A DNA stretch of 64,000 nt from an uncultured Erysipelotrichaceae bacterium (GCA_900314905.1 OMXA01000007.1:27208-91207); one strand, 5' to 3'; positions 8,787-17,821 are shown, counted from the stretch's first letter. Notes: generated by a model from the letters alone, not told the origin. Made by a program: numbers and translations.

Positions 8787-10475
8787 ATGGCAGAGAAAAA
8801 GGATTTCATGGCTGAGCTTGCCAAGGAAGTAGACGCAAAGAAGCATGGCCGGAATGTGAAAATTGATACGGTTGATGATTTTGTCCCGAAAAAGCGTCTC
8901 GTCAGAGAAACTGAATATGACCGGGAAGAAGATTATACGGCACCAGTGAAAAAGAAGCCGGGAACCGATCTGGATGAGATGGTCCGGATGGAGGAACCGA
9001 AGAAGCTGAAGACGTTTTCGGATGAGCTGAAAGACAATTCCGGATTTGATGAAAAAGAGGCGTATGGAGATCCGGATTCCCCGGATTCGTTTGCAGAAGA
9101 AGAACGGGTGAAGATTGAGAAGCCGAAGCGGCATCTGTCAGCAGGAGGAAAGATTCTGATTGCGGCAGCTGCAGCGGCTGCGGCTTTCCTGATCTACTGG
9201 TTCGGATTTGCTCCGCATATCGTGATGCAGGACTTTGTCGGAAAGGATCTCAATTCTGTCTCTGCCTGGGCAAAGCAGAATAAGATGGATGCCGGCGTGG
9301 TCGCAACGGCTACGCCCGAATACAGCATGGAGATCGATAAAGACCTGATTCTTTCGCAGAGTGTTTCTGCCGGGACAAAGATCAGGAAGGATACTCCGGT
9401 GACCTTCACGCTCTCGCTTGGACCGGATCCGGATGAGGCTGTGACGTTTCCGGATATCAGGAATATGACTCAGAGCGAGATCACGGACTGGATCAATGAA
9501 AATAAGCTTCTGAAGACCAAGGTTACCACACAATACAGCACGACAGTGGAAAGCGGTGCAGTGATTTCCTATGATCTGAAGAATGCGGATGAATCTTCCT
9601 TTACCAGGGGAACGACCTTGAATATCATCTGTTCCAAAGGTGCTGCGCCGGCTGGACAGGTTACGGTCGAGAGCTGGGTGAATAAGGAATTCGCAGGGGC
9701 AAACGGCTGGGCTGCGTCCAAGAAGCTGACTGTCAACAAGCAGGAGACTTATTCTGACAAGGTGGATTCCGGATTAGTCATTTCCCAGTCTCCGGAGGCT
9801 GGTCAGACCCTGGAAGAAGGCGGGACGATCACCTTTGTGGTTTCCAAAGGCAAAGGGGTGACCGTTCCGAATCTGGTCGGCTATACCAAGGAACAGCTGG
9901 ACGCCTGGACGGCGGATAAGAACAATGATGTCACGGTAGTCACCAAGTCTATCTATAATGAGGCGCCCGCAGGTTCTGTCATTTCCCAGTCCATCAATGC
10001 CGGTACTGTCGTAGACAGCGGAACAGTTCTGGAGCTGACGGTTTCTCTGTATCTTCCGATCCTGCAGACGAACAGCCGCCAGTGGCTTGGCAAGGATTAT
10101 CTGGAACTGAAAGCATGGGTGGATGATGTGAATTCCAAAGGAGCGAATATCCAGGCTGGCGAATATGGTGCAGATTATCAGCCGACGACCAGCGATGAAT
10201 ATCCGACGCCGGGCCAGATCACAAAATATGCCTGCAGCTATGGAACAAGTGATGTCGGCAATGGCTGTGAACGCCCGCTGTCTCTGAATGCACGCATTGC
10301 ATATCAGGTATCGACAGGACCGAAGACCGCTGCCACCCCGACGCCTGCGCCGACGGCAGAACCGACGACCGCTCCGAGCAGCTCAGGCTCTAATAATCCT
10401 GATGCTGTACCGGTCTCGCCGGGATCCAGTTCTTCGCCGGAAGCATCTGCTTCTCCGACGGCAGAAACTCATTGA
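8787..10475 (+). CDS. Kinase-less PASTA domain membrane protein
   Basis: A 562-residue bitopic protein. A charged cytoplasmic region (1-118) is followed by one membrane helix (121-140) and at least four extracellular PASTA-like repeats (about 143-450), recognisable by recurring S-Q-S-x-x-A-G and S-x-G motifs. The C-terminal 50 residues are Pro/Thr/Ser-rich and probably wall-spanning. PASTA repeats normally sense peptidoglycan fragments on PrkC-type kinases or penicillin-binding proteins; here neither catalytic domain is present. The cytoplasmic part does not look like a kinase. GGGGGAA lies six bases before the ATG at 8787. The ABC permease and ATPase follow within 45 bases, so a joint envelope-sensing role is possible (inference). 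Confidence 0.8.
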   Translation: MAEKKDFMAELAKEVDAKKHGRNVKIDTVDDFVPKKRLVRETEYDREEDYTAPVKKKPGTDLDEMVRMEEPKKLKTFSDELKDNSGFDEKEAYGDPDSPDSFAEEERVKIEKPKRHLSAGGKILIAAAAAAAAFLIYWFGFAPHIVMQDFVGKDLNSVSAWAKQNKMDAGVVATATPEYSMEIDKDLILSQSVSAGTKIRKDTPVTFTLSLGPDPDEAVTFPDIRNMTQSEITDWINENKLLKTKVTTQYSTTVESGAVISYDLKNADESSFTRGTTLNIICSKGAAPAGQVTVESWVNKEFAGANGWAASKKLTVNKQETYSDKVDSGLVISQSPEAGQTLEEGGTITFVVSKGKGVTVPNLVGYTKEQLDAWTADKNNDVTVVTKSIYNEAPAGSVISQSINAGTVVDSGTVLELTVSLYLPILQTNSRQWLGKDYLELKAWVDDVNSKGANIQAGEYGADYQPTTSDEYPTPGQITKYACSYGTSDVGNGCERPLSLNARIAYQVSTGPKTAATPTPAPTAEPTTAPSSSGSNNPDAVPVSPGSSSSPEASASPTAETH

Positions 10476-10519
10476 GAACAGAATCAGATCAAGATAGAAA
10501 TGAAGGGAGGGTCTGAACT

Positions 10520-12079
10520 TTGAATGCTCTGAAACGCGCCTGGGCTTATGTAAGACGCAAGCCAACCAAAACCATACTTCTGATGATCACGTTCTTCCTG
10601 ATCGGGAATCTGGTGATTCTCGGCCTTGGCATTTCTGAAGCGGCTGAAAATGCGAAGATCCTTACCAGGAAGTCCATGCGGGCCGTCGTGAGTTATGAAG
10701 TGGATTACAACTCGTATTACAACTACGTGAATACTCTGACGGATGAAGATGAGATCAATCAGGCGTATCAGAATTCACCGACCATTGACGCTTCACTTGC
10801 TCAGGAACTGTCCAGGGATGAGCGGGTCATTGCGTTCAACTACATGGTTAATACAACTGCCTACAGCGTCGGATTTGACAATGTGCCGGTCGGCAATGAG
10901 GAGAACCGGGGAACTTCTACGTATACCGATGAGAATGGCAATACGGTAGAGTACCGGGATCCGAATATCATGATCTATGCGAACATGTATCCGAATATGA
11001 TTGAATTTGCGGAAGGAACCTTCAATGTGGTTTCCGGAAACATGTTCACGCAGAGCGATATCGATGACGCAAAGAATGTTGTCCTGATCACGCAGGAACT
11101 TGCCGATCAGAATAATCTGAAGGTCGGCGATACCATCACCCTGACGACTCTGGATACCTATTCCCAGCAGGATTATCTCAATGGCGGTGCGACTGCAGAT
11201 GAGCTGAACCTCGAACTGGAAATCTGCGGCATCTACACGACCAAGAACGATGTGGATCCGAGCTCAGAGAATTATAAATGGATGTCCCCCTATGAATCGC
11301 CGAAGAATATCGTGCTCATGCCGATGACATCTTATGCAGAATACATGAAGAAGCAGATCGAGGTTGCGGTTAAGGTTCATCCGGAATATTACGAGGGAGT
11401 GAACCTGGAAGATATCGAAGCGGCAGTGAGTGTTCCGACCAAGGTTGTGTATCTGCTCGATGATCCGCTCCATGTCGACCAGTTCGTGGCAGATCATAGC
11501 AGCAGCCTGGCACCTTATACGATTCTCAATGCGAACAATGAGACCTTCAAGAAGATGGCCAGACCCCTTGATACGCTGAGCTTCTTTGCCAATATCGTGG
11601 TCTGGATCGTGGTCGTCAATGCGGTAGTGATCATTTCTCTGGTGACTGCGCTGACGCTCAAGACCAGAGAATACGAGATCGGTGTACTGCTTTCGATCGG
11701 CGTGTCCAAGGCAAAAATCGTGCTGCAGCTGTTCGCGGAGCTGTTCGTGATTGCAGTCATCGGATTCGGGCTTGCTTCGATATCCGGTTCTCTGCTTGCC
11801 GGCAAGGTTGGCGAGACTGTGCTGAATTATCAGACAGCTTCGGATGCCCAGTATGAGACGGATGACAATGATGGCGGCTATTACTTCAGCGACAGCACCG
11901 ATTATTTCACGGAGGTGACGCAGGAAGATCTGCTTTCTCAGTACCATGTGTCTGTTTCGCCGCTGCTGATCGGGAAGATCTATCTGCTCGGAACGGGAGT
12001 CGTGCTGATTGCAATCATTATTCCTTCCTTCATGATCATGCGTCTGAATCCGAAGCAGATTCTTCTGGAGCAGAACTGA
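10520..12079 (+). CDS. FtsX-like/MacB-type ABC transporter permease
   Basis: A 519-residue permease: one N-terminal helix (about 18-38), a large extracellular domain (about 40-350) and three C-terminal helices (about 365-505) in the FtsX permease fold. It pairs with the ATPase ten bases downstream. Such pairs are mechanotransmitters or export machines for peptides, lipoproteins or antimicrobials rather than importers; the substrate cannot be read from sequence. The start is TTG at 10520: GGGAGG ends nine bases before it and the nearby ATG is out of frame. The extracellular domain has many Tyr and Asn residues. Confidence 0.85.
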   Translation: MNALKRAWAYVRRKPTKTILLMITFFLIGNLVILGLGISEAAENAKILTRKSMRAVVSYEVDYNSYYNYVNTLTDEDEINQAYQNSPTIDASLAQELSRDERVIAFNYMVNTTAYSVGFDNVPVGNEENRGTSTYTDENGNTVEYRDPNIMIYANMYPNMIEFAEGTFNVVSGNMFTQSDIDDAKNVVLITQELADQNNLKVGDTITLTTLDTYSQQDYLNGGATADELNLELEICGIYTTKNDVDPSSENYKWMSPYESPKNIVLMPMTSYAEYMKKQIEVAVKVHPEYYEGVNLEDIEAAVSVPTKVVYLLDDPLHVDQFVADHSSSLAPYTILNANNETFKKMARPLDTLSFFANIVVWIVVVNAVVIISLVTALTLKTREYEIGVLLSIGVSKAKIVLQLFAELFVIAVIGFGLASISGSLLAGKVGETVLNYQTASDAQYETDDNDGGYYFSDSTDYFTEVTQEDLLSQYHVSVSPLLIGKIYLLGTGVVLIAIIIPSFMIMRLNPKQILLEQN

Positions 12080-12089
12080 GGAGGACACT

Positions 12090-12764
12090 ATGGGAACGAT
12101 ACTGAAACTGGAAGATCTCTGCTATGGCTATATTGACGGCGGCTACAAGCGCGAGATCCTGAAGCATCTCTCCTACAGCTTTGAAGAAGGAACGTTCTAT
12201 ACGATCCTGGGCCCTTCCGGATCAGGCAAGACGACCTTGCTGTCGATCATGGCAGGCCTGGATAAGCAGGAAAGCGGACATGTTTATTATCAGGAGGAAG
12301 ATATCGATCAGATGGGGCTGTATAAATACCGCCGCAACAAGATCGGGGTGGTCTTCCAGTCTTATAACCTGATCACCTATCTCACCGGCCTGGAGAATAT
12401 CCTGGTGGCGATGACGGAAACGGACAATGATATTCCTGGGAACCATAAGGACATGGCATATGCACTGCTGAATATGGTGGGCATTGCCAATACGAAGGCA
12501 GATCGGCTTGTCACGCATCTTTCCGGCGGAGAACAGCAGAGAATTGCGATTGCCAGAGCAATTGCCGGAAACGTTGATCTGATCTTCGCGGATGAGCCGA
12601 CTGGCAATCTGGATACGGAGACGGAGCAGGAGATCATCAAGCTGTTCCAGATGCTGAGCGAGAAGTTCGGCAAGACCATCATTGCCGTTACACACTCGAA
12701 TGAAGTCTCCAAGCTCAGCGATCACCGAGTGCTGCTGAAGAACGGTGTGCTGCAGGATCTGTAA
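12090..12764 (+). CDS. ABC transporter ATP-binding protein (MacB/LolD type)
   Basis: ATPase partner of the upstream permease, 224 residues. It has Walker A (G-P-S-G-S-G-K-T, about 43-50), Q-loop V-V-F-Q-S, signature L-S-G-G-E-Q-Q-R and Walker B ending D-E-P-T-G-N-L-D. This is the type 4B (FtsE/MacB/LolD) pattern, matching a FtsX-like permease. GGAGG precedes the ATG at good spacing. The operon PASTA protein-permease-ATPase ends at a terminator shared with the patatin gene. Confidence 0.92.
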   Translation: MGTILKLEDLCYGYIDGGYKREILKHLSYSFEEGTFYTILGPSGSGKTTLLSIMAGLDKQESGHVYYQEEDIDQMGLYKYRRNKIGVVFQSYNLITYLTGLENILVAMTETDNDIPGNHKDMAYALLNMVGIANTKADRLVTHLSGGEQQRIAIARAIAGNVDLIFADEPTGNLDTETEQEIIKLFQMLSEKFGKTIIAVTHSNEVSKLSDHRVLLKNGVLQDL

Positions 12765-12768
12765 ACCG

Positions 12769-12826
12769 AAAAGAAGCCTTGTGTCCTGAATGGAGGATTC
12801 TCCATCCGGATGCAAAGCTTCTTTTT
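12769..12826. terminator. Bidirectional terminator between ATPase and patatin genes
   Basis: Nine complementary bases (12769-12777 with 12817-12825) frame an inner GGAG/CTCC hairpin, with a T run on each strand, between converging genes. Confidence 0.8.
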
Positions 12827-12845
12827 CGATCAGAATATCCGGGAT

Positions 12846-13685
12846 TCAGAGATTCAGAAATGCGGGGATCTTTTCTGCTTCCTTCTGCCCTTTGTGATAG
12901 AGATCAATGATCTTCTGCCGGTCTTTGGTCAGCGTGTCCATGCCTTCAATGCTGTCCGGAGCAAGGATCAGAATTTTCCCCTGCCGTTCGAGACTGATTG
13001 CTTCATCCAGCTCACGGTTGTAAGTCTCTGCCCGTTTCTTCAGCGCTTCAGCAGCCATCGGCCATTTCTTCAAGAACCATGCGAACTTCTGATCCTTTGA
13101 GGAATTGCGGTAATAGTGCCGCGGTCTTGTGAGGATGACGATGACCTTCTCGCAGCCGGCATCGAATGCCTTCTGAAATGGAATGGGGTCAGAGAGTCCC
13201 CCATCGAAATAGATACCGCCTTTCCATGCATAAGGCTTGGAAGCAACCGGTACGCAGCTGCTGGCTTTGATTGCGCCATAGTCATCCTGCACCATATCAT
13301 GAGAATCAAAGTATACTGGCTTGCCTGTCACAGCGTCTGTCGCAACGATGCGGAAAGTTCTGCCGCTTTTCATGATCTGTTCGAAGTTCAGCGGGTTCTC
13401 GCCCCCTGAATTCGTCAGCGCATCCCCATAGATATATTCCAGATCAATATAGTTTCCTTTGGTGATCATGTTGCGGAAGCTCATGTAGTCTTTCCGGAAA
13501 CTGTAATTGGTGTAGAACTGATAGTTCCTTCCCTTCTGACCTGCCAGGAAAGATGCTTCATTTGCGCTGCCGGCAGAAACACCGATGAGATAATCAAATG
13601 AGACTCCATGATCCAGGCACCAGTCAAAGATGCCTGCTCCGAAGATGCCGCGTTCTCCGCCTCCTACGTCCACGATTCCATTCAT
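12846..13685 (-). CDS. Patatin-like phospholipase
   Basis: A 279-residue predicted lipid acyl hydrolase of the bacterial patatin/RssA family. It keeps the oxyanion loop G-G-G-E-R-G (residues 8-13), the nucleophile elbow G-V-S-A-G-S (Ser near residue 37) and the D-G-G motif (Asp near 161), so the Ser-Asp dyad is complete. No signal peptide or membrane helix is seen, so it should be cytosolic. The ATG at 13685 has AGAGGGGA upstream. It stands alone on the minus strand, divergent from the Lrp gene. Its in vivo substrate is unknown. Confidence 0.9.
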   Translation of the reverse strand: MNGIVDVGGGERGIFGAGIFDWCLDHGVSFDYLIGVSAGSANEASFLAGQKGRNYQFYTNYSFRKDYMSFRNMITKGNYIDLEYIYGDALTNSGGENPLNFEQIMKSGRTFRIVATDAVTGKPVYFDSHDMVQDDYGAIKASSCVPVASKPYAWKGGIYFDGGLSDPIPFQKAFDAGCEKVIVILTRPRHYYRNSSKDQKFAWFLKKWPMAAEALKKRAETYNRELDEAISLERQGKILILAPDSIEGMDTLTKDRQKIIDLYHKGQKEAEKIPAFLNL

Positions 13686-13846
13686 GAAAATGTCCCCTCT
13701 TTACGCAAGGATTCTATCATCTGGAAGAGGATCATGAAAACTTCATTCGAGGCAATCTGTATAGACTTCCTGGCAGTTCAATTCTCCTGTTTCTTTCAGG
13801 AACAGGGATGCTAGAATAAAGGCATTATCCGGATGGAGGGTTTATT

Positions 13847-14335
13847 ATGGATGAACTGGCAATGCTGCACCTGCTTGAAAATGACCCGCAGATTTCAGCT
13901 GAAGATCTGGCAGATGCACTGAATGAGAAGGAAGCGGATGTCCTGCGTGCAAAAGAGCGGCTGGAAAAGGACAAAGTAATCTGCGGCTATCATACGGTGA
14001 TCAACTGGGACAAGACCAATGATGAGCGCTGCAGCGCGGTCATTGAAGTCAGCGCGAAGCCGGAACGTGACGTAGGCTACGATGCCATTGCAGAGCGTAT
14101 CGCGCGCTTTGATGAGGTGACCAGCCTGTATCTCATGAGCGGGAAGTCGGAATTCCTGGTGACGATTGAAGGCAAAACGATGAGGGAGATCGGCGATTTC
14201 GTCGGGCAGAAACTGGCGCCGATTGAAGGCGTCACTTCCACTGTGACCTGCTTCATGCTGAAAAAATACAAAGTAGAAGGCATGATGCTGGAAGAAGAGC
14301 CGCTTAAGGATGAAAGGCAGATTGTCCATGAGTGA
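13847..14335 (+). CDS. Lrp/AsnC family transcriptional regulator
   Basis: A 162-residue regulator with an N-terminal winged helix (about residues 1-55) and a C-terminal RAM/ACT-like ligand-binding domain (about 60-145) that usually binds amino acids and drives oligomer assembly. It overlaps the aminotransferase by eight bases. A comparable Lrp-aminotransferase pair in Bacillus subtilis is yugG-yugH (alaR-alaT), where the regulator controls alanine synthesis; the same logic is likely here (inference). An extended -10 (TG-C-TAGAAT, ending 13817) and GGAGGG precede the ATG. Confidence 0.9.
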   Translation: MDELAMLHLLENDPQISAEDLADALNEKEADVLRAKERLEKDKVICGYHTVINWDKTNDERCSAVIEVSAKPERDVGYDAIAERIARFDEVTSLYLMSGKSEFLVTIEGKTMREIGDFVGQKLAPIEGVTSTVTCFMLKKYKVEGMMLEEEPLKDERQIVHE

Positions 14336-15497
14336 AAGCTATCTGAGCGATCGCGTCAAAGACATGCCGGAATCTCTGCTCTGGAAATTCTTTTCCCTGG
14401 CAAGGCAGACTCCGGGTGTCATTTCGCTGTCAGTCGGCGAACCGGATTTTCCGACGCCCTGGCATATCAGCGAAGAAGGAATCTATGCCATTGAAAAGGG
14501 ACGTACGTATTACCCGCCTTCCAAGGGCCTGGAGCAGTTAAGAAAAGGAGTTCCGGAATACTACCGCAGAAGATTCGGCGTCGAAGGCTATGAAACCGAG
14601 AATGTTCTGGTGACATGCGGTGCTTCGGAAGCGATTGATCTGGCTTGCCGCTGTGTGCTGAATCCGGGCGATGAGTGCATCGTTCTGGATCCTGGCTATA
14701 TTGCATATGAGCCTGCAGTTCTTCTGGCTGGGGCTGTTCCGGTCTATCTGAAGCTGAAGGAGAGCGAAGGCTTCAAGGTTACTCCGGAGGCACTGGAAGC
14801 CTGCATCACCGATAAGACGAAGATGATCATCCTGAACTATCCGTGCAATCCGACCGGCGGAATCATGGAGAAAACGGACTATGAGAAGATCATCCCGATT
14901 CTGAAGAAGCATCATATCTATACGCTGAATGATGAGATCTATCTGGAACTGACCTATGGCGGCGAGCGGTATTCCATGGCAAGATTTGAAGACATGCGTG
15001 ATCAGATGATGATCGTCTCAGGGTTCTCCAAGGCATATTCCATGACCGGATGGAGACTTGGCTATGTGCTGGCCAGCAAAGAGATGATCAATGCCATGAC
15101 GACCATCCATCAGTACACGACAATGGGTCCGGCTACGCCGGCTCAGTTTGCGGCAATCGAAGCGATTTCGAAGCGCTCGGATCATGACATTGATCTGCAT
15201 TGTGAGTCGTTCAAAGCCAGAAGAAACTTCCTGGTCAGCCAACTGAATAAGATGGGCCTTCATACACCGATGCCGGAAGGTGCATTCTATGTGTTTGCTA
15301 ACATCACGCCGACCGGACTTTCCAGCTATGACTTCTGCGTGCGCCTGCTGCAGGAAGAAAAGGTGTGCGTGATTCCAGGTAATGCGTTCGGTCCAAGCGG
15401 TGAGGGGTTTGTCCGGATTTCCTATGCATACAGCCTGGAAGAACTGAAGTCGGCCTGTGCCCATATTCAGAATTTCCTGAAGCAGTTCGGCTTATGA
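14328..15497 (+). CDS. PLP-dependent class I/II aminotransferase
   Basis: A 389-residue cytosolic aminotransferase of fold type I. The PLP lysine is in [15 protein letters not shown]. The N-terminal G-E-P-D-F-P-T-P, the central N-Y-P-C-N-P-T-G-G and the late R-I-S-Y (substrate carboxylate arginine) are all present. It belongs to the AspC/PatA/AlaT-like subgroup, so alanine or aspartate is a likely substrate, but sequence alone does not decide. The ATG at 14328 is preferred because AAAGG lies at good spacing and it overlaps the regulator stop. It is coupled to the DUF1653 gene through ATGA. Confidence 0.92.
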   Translation: MSESYLSDRVKDMPESLLWKFFSLARQTPGVISLSVGEPDFPTPWHISEEGIYAIEKGRTYYPPSKGLEQLRKGVPEYYRRRFGVEGYETENVLVTCGASEAIDLACRCVLNPGDECIVLDPGYIAYEPAVLLAGAVPVYLKLKESEGFKVTPEALEACITDKTKMIILNYPCNPTGGIMEKTDYEKIIPILKKHHIYTLNDEIYLELTYGGERYSMARFEDMRDQMMIVSGFSKAYSMTGWRLGYVLASKEMINAMTTIHQYTTMGPATPAQFAAIEAISKRSDHDIDLHCESFKARRNFLVSQLNKMGLHTPMPEGAFYVFANITPTGLSSYDFCVRLLQEEKVCVIPGNAFGPSGEGFVRISYAYSLEELKSACAHIQNFLKQFGL

Positions 15498-15757
15498 GCG
15501 ACCGTAGTTTTGTTCCGGGAGAAATCGTGAAGCATTTCAAGCGGGAACTCCATCCGGAAGGATCGACTTATCTGTACCGGATCATGGGCGTTGCAGAGCA
15601 GACTGAAACCGGAGAACAGCTGATGGTCTACCAGGCCCTTTACGGAGACTGCAGGCTTTATGCAAGGCCCCTTGAGATGTTTCTGAGCGAAGTGGATCAT
15701 AAGAAATATCCGGAGATTGTCCAGAAGTACCGGTTTGAGAAATATACTGGCAGATAA
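15494..15757 (+). CDS. DUF1653 domain protein
   Basis: A small 87-residue protein made almost entirely of one DUF1653 domain, a beta-rich fold often found alone in bacteria. Typical features are the start G-E-I-V-K-H-F-K, the Y-R-I-M-G-V-A segment and the L-Y-A-R-P-L-E-M-F pattern. No function is established. The ATG overlaps the aminotransferase stop (ATGA), so it is the third gene of the Lrp-aminotransferase operon. Confidence 0.85.
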   Translation: MSDRSFVPGEIVKHFKRELHPEGSTYLYRIMGVAEQTETGEQLMVYQALYGDCRLYARPLEMFLSEVDHKKYPEIVQKYRFEKYTGR

Positions 15758-15850
15758 GGATGGAGAGCTGGATAGACGCAAAAGGCATTTTCAAGTAACC
15801 GGCGAGAAAGCCTAAGTGCTTCAGCTTTGGGATGAAAGCCGGAACATGTT

Positions 15851-15873
15851 CAGCAGAAACACTCTTTCTGCTG
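15851..15873 (+). repeat. Perfect 9-bp hairpin beside the tnpB relic
   Basis: 15851-15859 pairs exactly with 15865-15873 around a five-base loop. There is no T tract after it. It lies 23 bases upstream of the tnpB-like start, where IS200/IS605 elements carry a subterminal palindrome, so it may be an old left end. Confidence 0.55.
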
Positions 15874-15895
15874 CGTATCCGATAATAGGAGCACA

Positions 15896-16030
15896 GTGGT
15901 AAAAGGATACAAGTTCAGATTAGAACCGAATGAAACTCAGAAGAAGCAGATCCAGGAAACACTTGATTCTGCTTGTTTTGTGTCGAAAAGTATATGGTGC
16001 TATTTTCGAAAGACGGGCGATTTCATTTGA
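15896..16030 (+). pseudogene. TnpB (IS200/IS605 OrfB) N-terminal relic
   Basis: 44 codons from a GTG start read V-K-G-Y-K-F-R-L-E-P-N-E-T-Q-K-K-Q and then D-S-A-C-F-V. This matches the N-terminal helix-turn-helix of TnpB proteins (K-x-x-K-F-R-L-Y-P-x-x-x-Q ... C-x-F-V-Y-N). The frame ends at a TGA at 16028; full TnpB is around 370-430 residues and no nuclease motif follows. It is a remnant, not a functional RNA-guided nuclease. Shorter matches in the next frame up to about 16145 may be further debris, but I could not identify them. Confidence 0.75.
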
Positions 16031-16100
16031 CTCCATCAGGGAAAATGTGCAGGCCTGCTCAATCATTGATAGCAAAATCGCAGATGCAGGAAAATTAAGA

Positions 16101-16129
16101 TTGCAGAAGTTCTTTGAACCTGTTATGAT
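16101..16129 (+). promoter_or_regulatory. Promoter of rpsF-ssb-rpsR
   Basis: TTGCAG (16101-16106), a 17-base spacer and TATGAT (16124-16129). The 5' leader of about 65 bases contains a small AGATT/AATCT hairpin; a specific S6:S18 binding fold could not be recognised. Confidence 0.75.
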
Positions 16130-16201
16130 TCTCTCCGTGAGTTAGATTTTTTAATCTGCTCCTTGCCTGTATAGGCCATTAGTCCAGAAGGAGGTGCTAG
16201 A

Positions 16202-16525
16202 ATGAGCAAGTACGAAGTCATGTACATCATCAATGCGGGTGTCGAGGACGACAAGCGCGCTGCTCTCATCGAAAGCCTTAACGGAATTATCACCAGAGAA
16301 GGTGGCAAGGTCGTTAATGTCAACGAATGGGGCATGCGGGATTTCGCCTACCGTATTGACGATATGACCAAAGGTTACTACGTCGTAGTGAACTTTGAGG
16401 CAGACAATGCCGGCGTCAAGGAATTTGATCGTCTGATGCGTATCAATCCGAACGTTGTGCGTTTCCTGATCGTCAACATGGATGAAGTAAAAGAAAACAA
16501 ACCTGCTGCCAAGGAGGCTAAGTAA
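16202..16525 (+). CDS. rpsF: 30S ribosomal protein S6
   Basis: 107 residues with the S6 signature Y-E-V-M-Y-I-I near the start and the R-F-L-I-V strand before a short charged tail. S6 binds the central domain of 16S rRNA as a heterodimer with S18, whose gene is two genes downstream. AAGGAGGTG precedes the ATG. It begins the conserved rpsF-ssb-rpsR operon and its stop overlaps the ssb start. Confidence 0.97.
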   Translation: MSKYEVMYIINAGVEDDKRAALIESLNGIITREGGKVVNVNEWGMRDFAYRIDDMTKGYYVVVNFEADNAGVKEFDRLMRINPNVVRFLIVNMDEVKENKPAAKEAK

Positions 16526-17058
16526 TGGCCGGCAGCATCAACAGTGTCGTTCTGGTCGGAAGACTGACCAGAGATGCGGAAGTGCGCAAGACCCAGTCAG
16601 GTCTTTCTGTCGCTACGTTCACGGTTGCCTGCGATCGCAGGTTCTCTTCCCAGAATGGGAATCAGAGCCAGAATGGTCAGCAGCCGACAGCTGATTTCAT
16701 CAGCTGCGTGGCATGGAGACAGCAGGCTGATTTCCTGGGAAGCTATGCTCACAAGGGCTCGCTCGTAGGAGTCCAGGGTTCTATTCAGACGCGGAATTAC
16801 ACCGCTCAGGATGGAAGAAAGGTATACGTTACAGAAGTAATCTGCGATCGTGTGCAGCTCCTGGAATCAAAGAATGCAAGCCAGTCCAGAAGTGATACCG
16901 GCAGCTACGGATACGGAAACTACGGCAACGAGCCGCAGGATCCGTACGCTGGCGGGATGAACCATGGATCTGCCGATACTGGTGCGCAGCCGTCCGCTTC
17001 GGATGGCTTCAACACAGGTCCGAGTCTCGATATCTCGAGCGACGATCTGCCTTTCTGA
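16525..17058 (+). CDS. ssb: Single-stranded DNA-binding protein
   Basis: A 177-residue SSB: an OB fold over residues 1-112 (N-S-V-V-L-V-G-R-L-T-R-D at the start), a Ser/Gly/Asn-rich linker, and the acidic C-terminal tip S-D-D-L-P-F that recruits replication and repair proteins. The ATG overlaps the rpsF stop, and rpsR follows 21 bases later. Normal for the family. Confidence 0.97.
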   Translation: MAGSINSVVLVGRLTRDAEVRKTQSGLSVATFTVACDRRFSSQNGNQSQNGQQPTADFISCVAWRQQADFLGSYAHKGSLVGVQGSIQTRNYTAQDGRKVYVTEVICDRVQLLESKNASQSRSDTGSYGYGNYGNEPQDPYAGGMNHGSADTGAQPSASDGFNTGPSLDISSDDLPF

Positions 17059-17079
17059 AAAAAAGAAGGAGAGTAAACC

Positions 17080-17310
17080 ATGGCATTCAAGAAACAGAGA
17101 ATGGGTGGCCGCAAGGTATGCTATTTCACCAAGAATAACATCACCTATATCGACTATAAGGATGTTGAGCTGCTGAAGAAGTTCGTTTCCGCCAACGGCA
17201 AGATCATTCCGCGCCGTGTCACGGGGACCAGCGCTAAGTACCAGCGTCAGCTTGCTGTCGCTGTAAAGCGTGCTCGTCAGATGGCTCTGCTGCCATACGT
17301 CGGAGACTGA
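17080..17310 (+). CDS. rpsR: 30S ribosomal protein S18
   Basis: A 76-residue basic protein with the S18 pattern [11 protein letters not shown] and I-I-P-R-R-V-T-G-T. One cysteine (C15) is kept near the N-terminus; the full zinc-binding C+ motif is absent. It partners S6. AAGGAGAG precedes the ATG. A strong terminator follows. Confidence 0.97.
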   Translation: MAFKKQRMGGRKVCYFTKNNITYIDYKDVELLKKFVSANGKIIPRRVTGTSAKYQRQLAVAVKRARQMALLPYVGD

Positions 17311-17321
17311 CCAATCAATCG

Positions 17322-17349
17322 CCAGGCCTGAACAAGGTCTGGTTTTTTT
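17322..17349 (+). terminator. Terminator of rpsF-ssb-rpsR
   Basis: An 8-bp stem with one G-U pair (17322-17329 with 17335-17342) is followed by seven T. Confidence 0.9.
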
Positions 17350-17378
17350 GTGTTTTCGTAGATTTACACAAGTAGACC

Positions 17379-17407
17379 TTGACATAGAACGCATAGTTAT
17401 TTATTCT
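17379..17407 (+). promoter_or_regulatory. Promoter of the BlaI/M56 operon
   Basis: TTGACA (17379-17384), 17 bases, TATTCT (17402-17407). The consensus -35 suggests a strong promoter that needs repression. Confidence 0.75.
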
Positions 17408-17417
17408 AAGTTTGAGC

Positions 17418-17427
17418 TACTTAAGTA
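17418..17427 (+). promoter_or_regulatory. Candidate BlaI-type operator
   Basis: TACTTAAGTA is a perfect 10-bp palindrome lying a few bases after the expected transcription start and 19 bases before the start codon, the right place for self-repression by the BlaI-like product. An imperfect half-site (ACAAGTAG, 17368-17375) lies upstream of the -35. Confidence 0.5.
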
Positions 17428-17446
17428 AACCTGAAGGGGTATCGCC

Positions 17447-17821
17447 ATGAATCATTCATTAAGCAATGCAGAGATCAAGATTGCGGAGATTGTCTGGGAA
17501 CATCCGGGGATTTCTTCTATGGAGACTGTTCGTCTATGCGCTGAAAAGTTTGGATGGAAGAAGTCTACCGTATTCACCCTGATCCGCAGAATGAGTCAGA
17601 AGAAACTGCTCTTGTCTCTGGATCACTGTCTGGAGATGACAATTTCCAGACAGAAGTATCTGGATGAGATGGCTTCGGAAGTGATCCAGGATGATTTTTC
17701 CGGTTCTCTGCCGTTGTTTCTGACTTCCTTCATGCGGGCAAATACGCTTTCGGAAGCGGAAGTGAAGGAACTGAAGAAACTGATTTCCGATTATCCGGGG
17801 AAGGAGGAACATGATGGTTGA
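17447..17821 (+). CDS. BlaI/MecI family transcriptional repressor
   Basis: A 124-residue repressor with the N-terminal winged helix of the BlaI/MecI/CopY group (S-N-A-E-I-K-I-A-E-I-V-W, then the recognition helix K-K-S-T-V-F-T-L-I-R-R) and a C-terminal dimerisation part (about 85-120). In known systems an M56 sensor protease triggers its cleavage or release. It overlaps the downstream M56 gene by 11 bases. No beta-lactamase or mecA gene is nearby. Confidence 0.9.
   Translation: MNHSLSNAEIKIAEIVWEHPGISSMETVRLCAEKFGWKKSTVFTLIRRMSQKKLLLSLDHCLEMTISRQKYLDEMASEVIQDDFSGSLPLFLTSFMRANTLSEAEVKELKKLISDYPGKEEHDG

Larger units (their letters stand above)
15758..16200. other. Intergenic region holding a decayed IS200/IS605 segment and the rpsF promoter
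   Basis: This 443-base gap contains a stem-loop region (CCGGC 15799-15803 with GCCGG 15838-15842, inner AAAGC/GCTTT), a perfect hairpin at 15851-15873, the start of a tnpB-like gene, and then the rpsF promoter. No terminator with a T tract is seen for the operon on the left. Confidence 0.7.
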
